Of a DNA stretch of 64,000 nt, positions 63,442 to 64,000 are shown piece after piece; the first letter of the stretch is position 1, and every line of letters begins with the position of its first letter. The DNA lies in assembly GCF_024699965.1 (NCBI RefSeq), contig NZ_JAJOMZ010000004.1, forward strand, positions 806,001-870,000. The letters are read 5' to 3'. The notes beneath the pieces are model-generated. The model had not been told where the DNA came from. It was given only the letters and a program-made list of their open reading frames with translations, and made no database searches. This DNA is from Flavobacterium sp. J372. GTDB taxonomy: Bacteria; Bacteroidota; Bacteroidia; Flavobacteriales; Flavobacteriaceae. Made by a program: the position numbers and the translations under genes.

Positions 63442-63957
63442 TTATTTTGGCAGTGGCGCACCTACAGCAACAGAGCATACGTGGCCCGGCTGGCCGTGTG
63501 GTGGGTTCATACCCGGTGGCGTTTCAACACTTGCCGTAGCAGCGGCATCTTTCACAGCCGGTGGAGCGAATTCTGCAGGCTGTATTTGTGCAGAGGCTTG
63601 TGGTGTTGCTTTTGGCTTGGCAGGCGCTGAGCTCAACGGAGCGCCAACGGCAATATCACAGCGGTGTCCCGGCTGCCCATGCGGAGGGTTCATGCCCGGT
63701 GCGGTAGGGGCAGGGGCGGGTACATTAAACTCTTGTATTACCTGCTGGCCATTTGCTGTTGTAACATCAGGGGCAGCAGCCTGGTTAGCAGCGGCAACTT
63801 GCTTTGCCTGCTCATCTTCTTCAGGAGTGTTGGCCGATGTTGCAACGGCGCCGTCTTTAATCTTATCGGCGGCGTTGGCTTCTTCTTTGCATGATGCTGC
63901 CGTAAGCGCCAGCATCAATGCAGGGACAGCTATTTTTATGATATTGTAAAGTTTCAT
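63442..63957 (-). CDS. Lipoprotein with duplicated PGMNPPHGQPGHxC motif
   Basis: A 171-residue lipoprotein (signal ends AASC, Cys23). The mature protein is low complexity, rich in Ala, Pro and Gln. It holds two copies of a 14-residue motif, PGMNPPHGQPGHRC at 87-100 and PGMNPPHGQPGHVC at 148-161, each followed by (D/S)-x-AVGAPL. His and Cys in each suggest metal binding; I know the motif from other Bacteroidetes but no function. First gene of the minus-strand operon, with a promoter element upstream at 63977-63984. Confidence 0.82.
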   Translation of the reverse strand: MKLYNIIKIAVPALMLALTAASCKEEANAADKIKDGAVATSANTPEEDEQAKQVAAANQAAAPDVTTANGQQVIQEFNVPAPAPTAPGMNPPHGQPGHRCDIAVGAPLSSAPAKPKATPQASAQIQPAEFAPPAVKDAAATASVETPPGMNPPHGQPGHVCSVAVGAPLPK

Positions 63958-63976
63958 AATTAAAAATGTTTAGCCT

Positions 63977-63984
63977 CAAATATA
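63977..63984 (-). promoter_or_regulatory. -7 promoter element of the motif lipoprotein operon
   Basis: The minus strand reads TATATTTG, an exact TAnnTTTG match 19 bases before the ATG at 63957. The window ends 16 bases further, so a -33 element cannot be judged. Confidence 0.55.
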
Positions 63985-64000
63985 GGGTTTTATGTTTAAT

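Noticed and set aside
1..64000. tRNA, rRNA, CRISPR array, prophage or transposase genes
   Set aside because: I looked in all gaps over 150 bases and saw no tRNA fold or CCA end, no rRNA, no direct repeat-spacer pattern and no integrase or transposase motif.

Overview
The window is a chromosomal segment from a Flavobacteriaceae bacterium, most likely Flavobacterium or a close relative. The evidence is: T9SS type A sorting domains on two secreted proteins; the mutY-ssb-gldE-gldD gliding block; exact matches to the Bacteroidetes -7 promoter element TAnnTTTG upstream of many genes; no recognisable Shine-Dalgarno sequences; and a flexirubin-type pigment cluster headed by an aromatic ammonia-lyase very like the F. 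johnsoniae tyrosine ammonia-lyase.

Layout. 0.2-9.2 kb is mostly minus-strand: two T9SS cargo proteins, a secreted DUF4932-like protein, a broken RDD membrane protein, RNase G, a 30-residue basic protein and an HU protein. 9.3-12.7 kb is mutY-ssb-gldE-gldD. 12.8-17.3 kb (minus) has a heavy-metal-associated lipoprotein and an M16 peptidase pair, one partner carrying HxxEH and a LysM tail, the other lacking the motif. 17.5-18.1 kb is rplU-rpmA. 18.3-21.7 kb holds hypothetical secreted or membrane proteins, one interrupted by an in-frame stop. 21.8-54.6 kb is the flexirubin / aryl polyene-dialkylresorcinol cluster: a divergent flavin-dependent halogenase-like gene, then about 31 genes on the plus strand with almost no spacing. 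55.1-57.3 kb (minus) is GNAT-lysC-tadA. 57.4-64 kb has fbp, a TerB-like protein, a HupE-like protein, a dCMP deaminase, an S41 protease, a DUF1508 protein and a minus-strand lipoprotein / secreted protein / YdeI operon.

How the cluster should work (family knowledge plus inference): the ammonia-lyase makes 4-coumarate from tyrosine; a PaaK-like ligase activates an aromatic acid; two acyl carrier proteins, three ketosynthases with intact catalytic residues, a Cys-less chain-length-factor-like partner, a ketoreductase and hotdog dehydratases extend it to an aryl polyene; DarA and DarB make the 2,5-dialkylresorcinol; LpxL-like or PlsC-like acyltransferases are candidates for joining the halves; and an ABC transporter, a LolA-like carrier, a lipoprotein, an MMPL transporter and a beta-barrel protein could move the lipid pigment to the outer membrane.

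Quality warning. Eight genes carry nine apparent frameshifts and one more has an in-frame stop. Six of the nine frameshifts lie exactly in A/T or G/C homopolymers of 5-7 bases and a seventh in a T6 run whose pattern is the same. This density suggests consensus (assembly) indel errors more than real decay, so the pigment cluster is probably intact in the organism.
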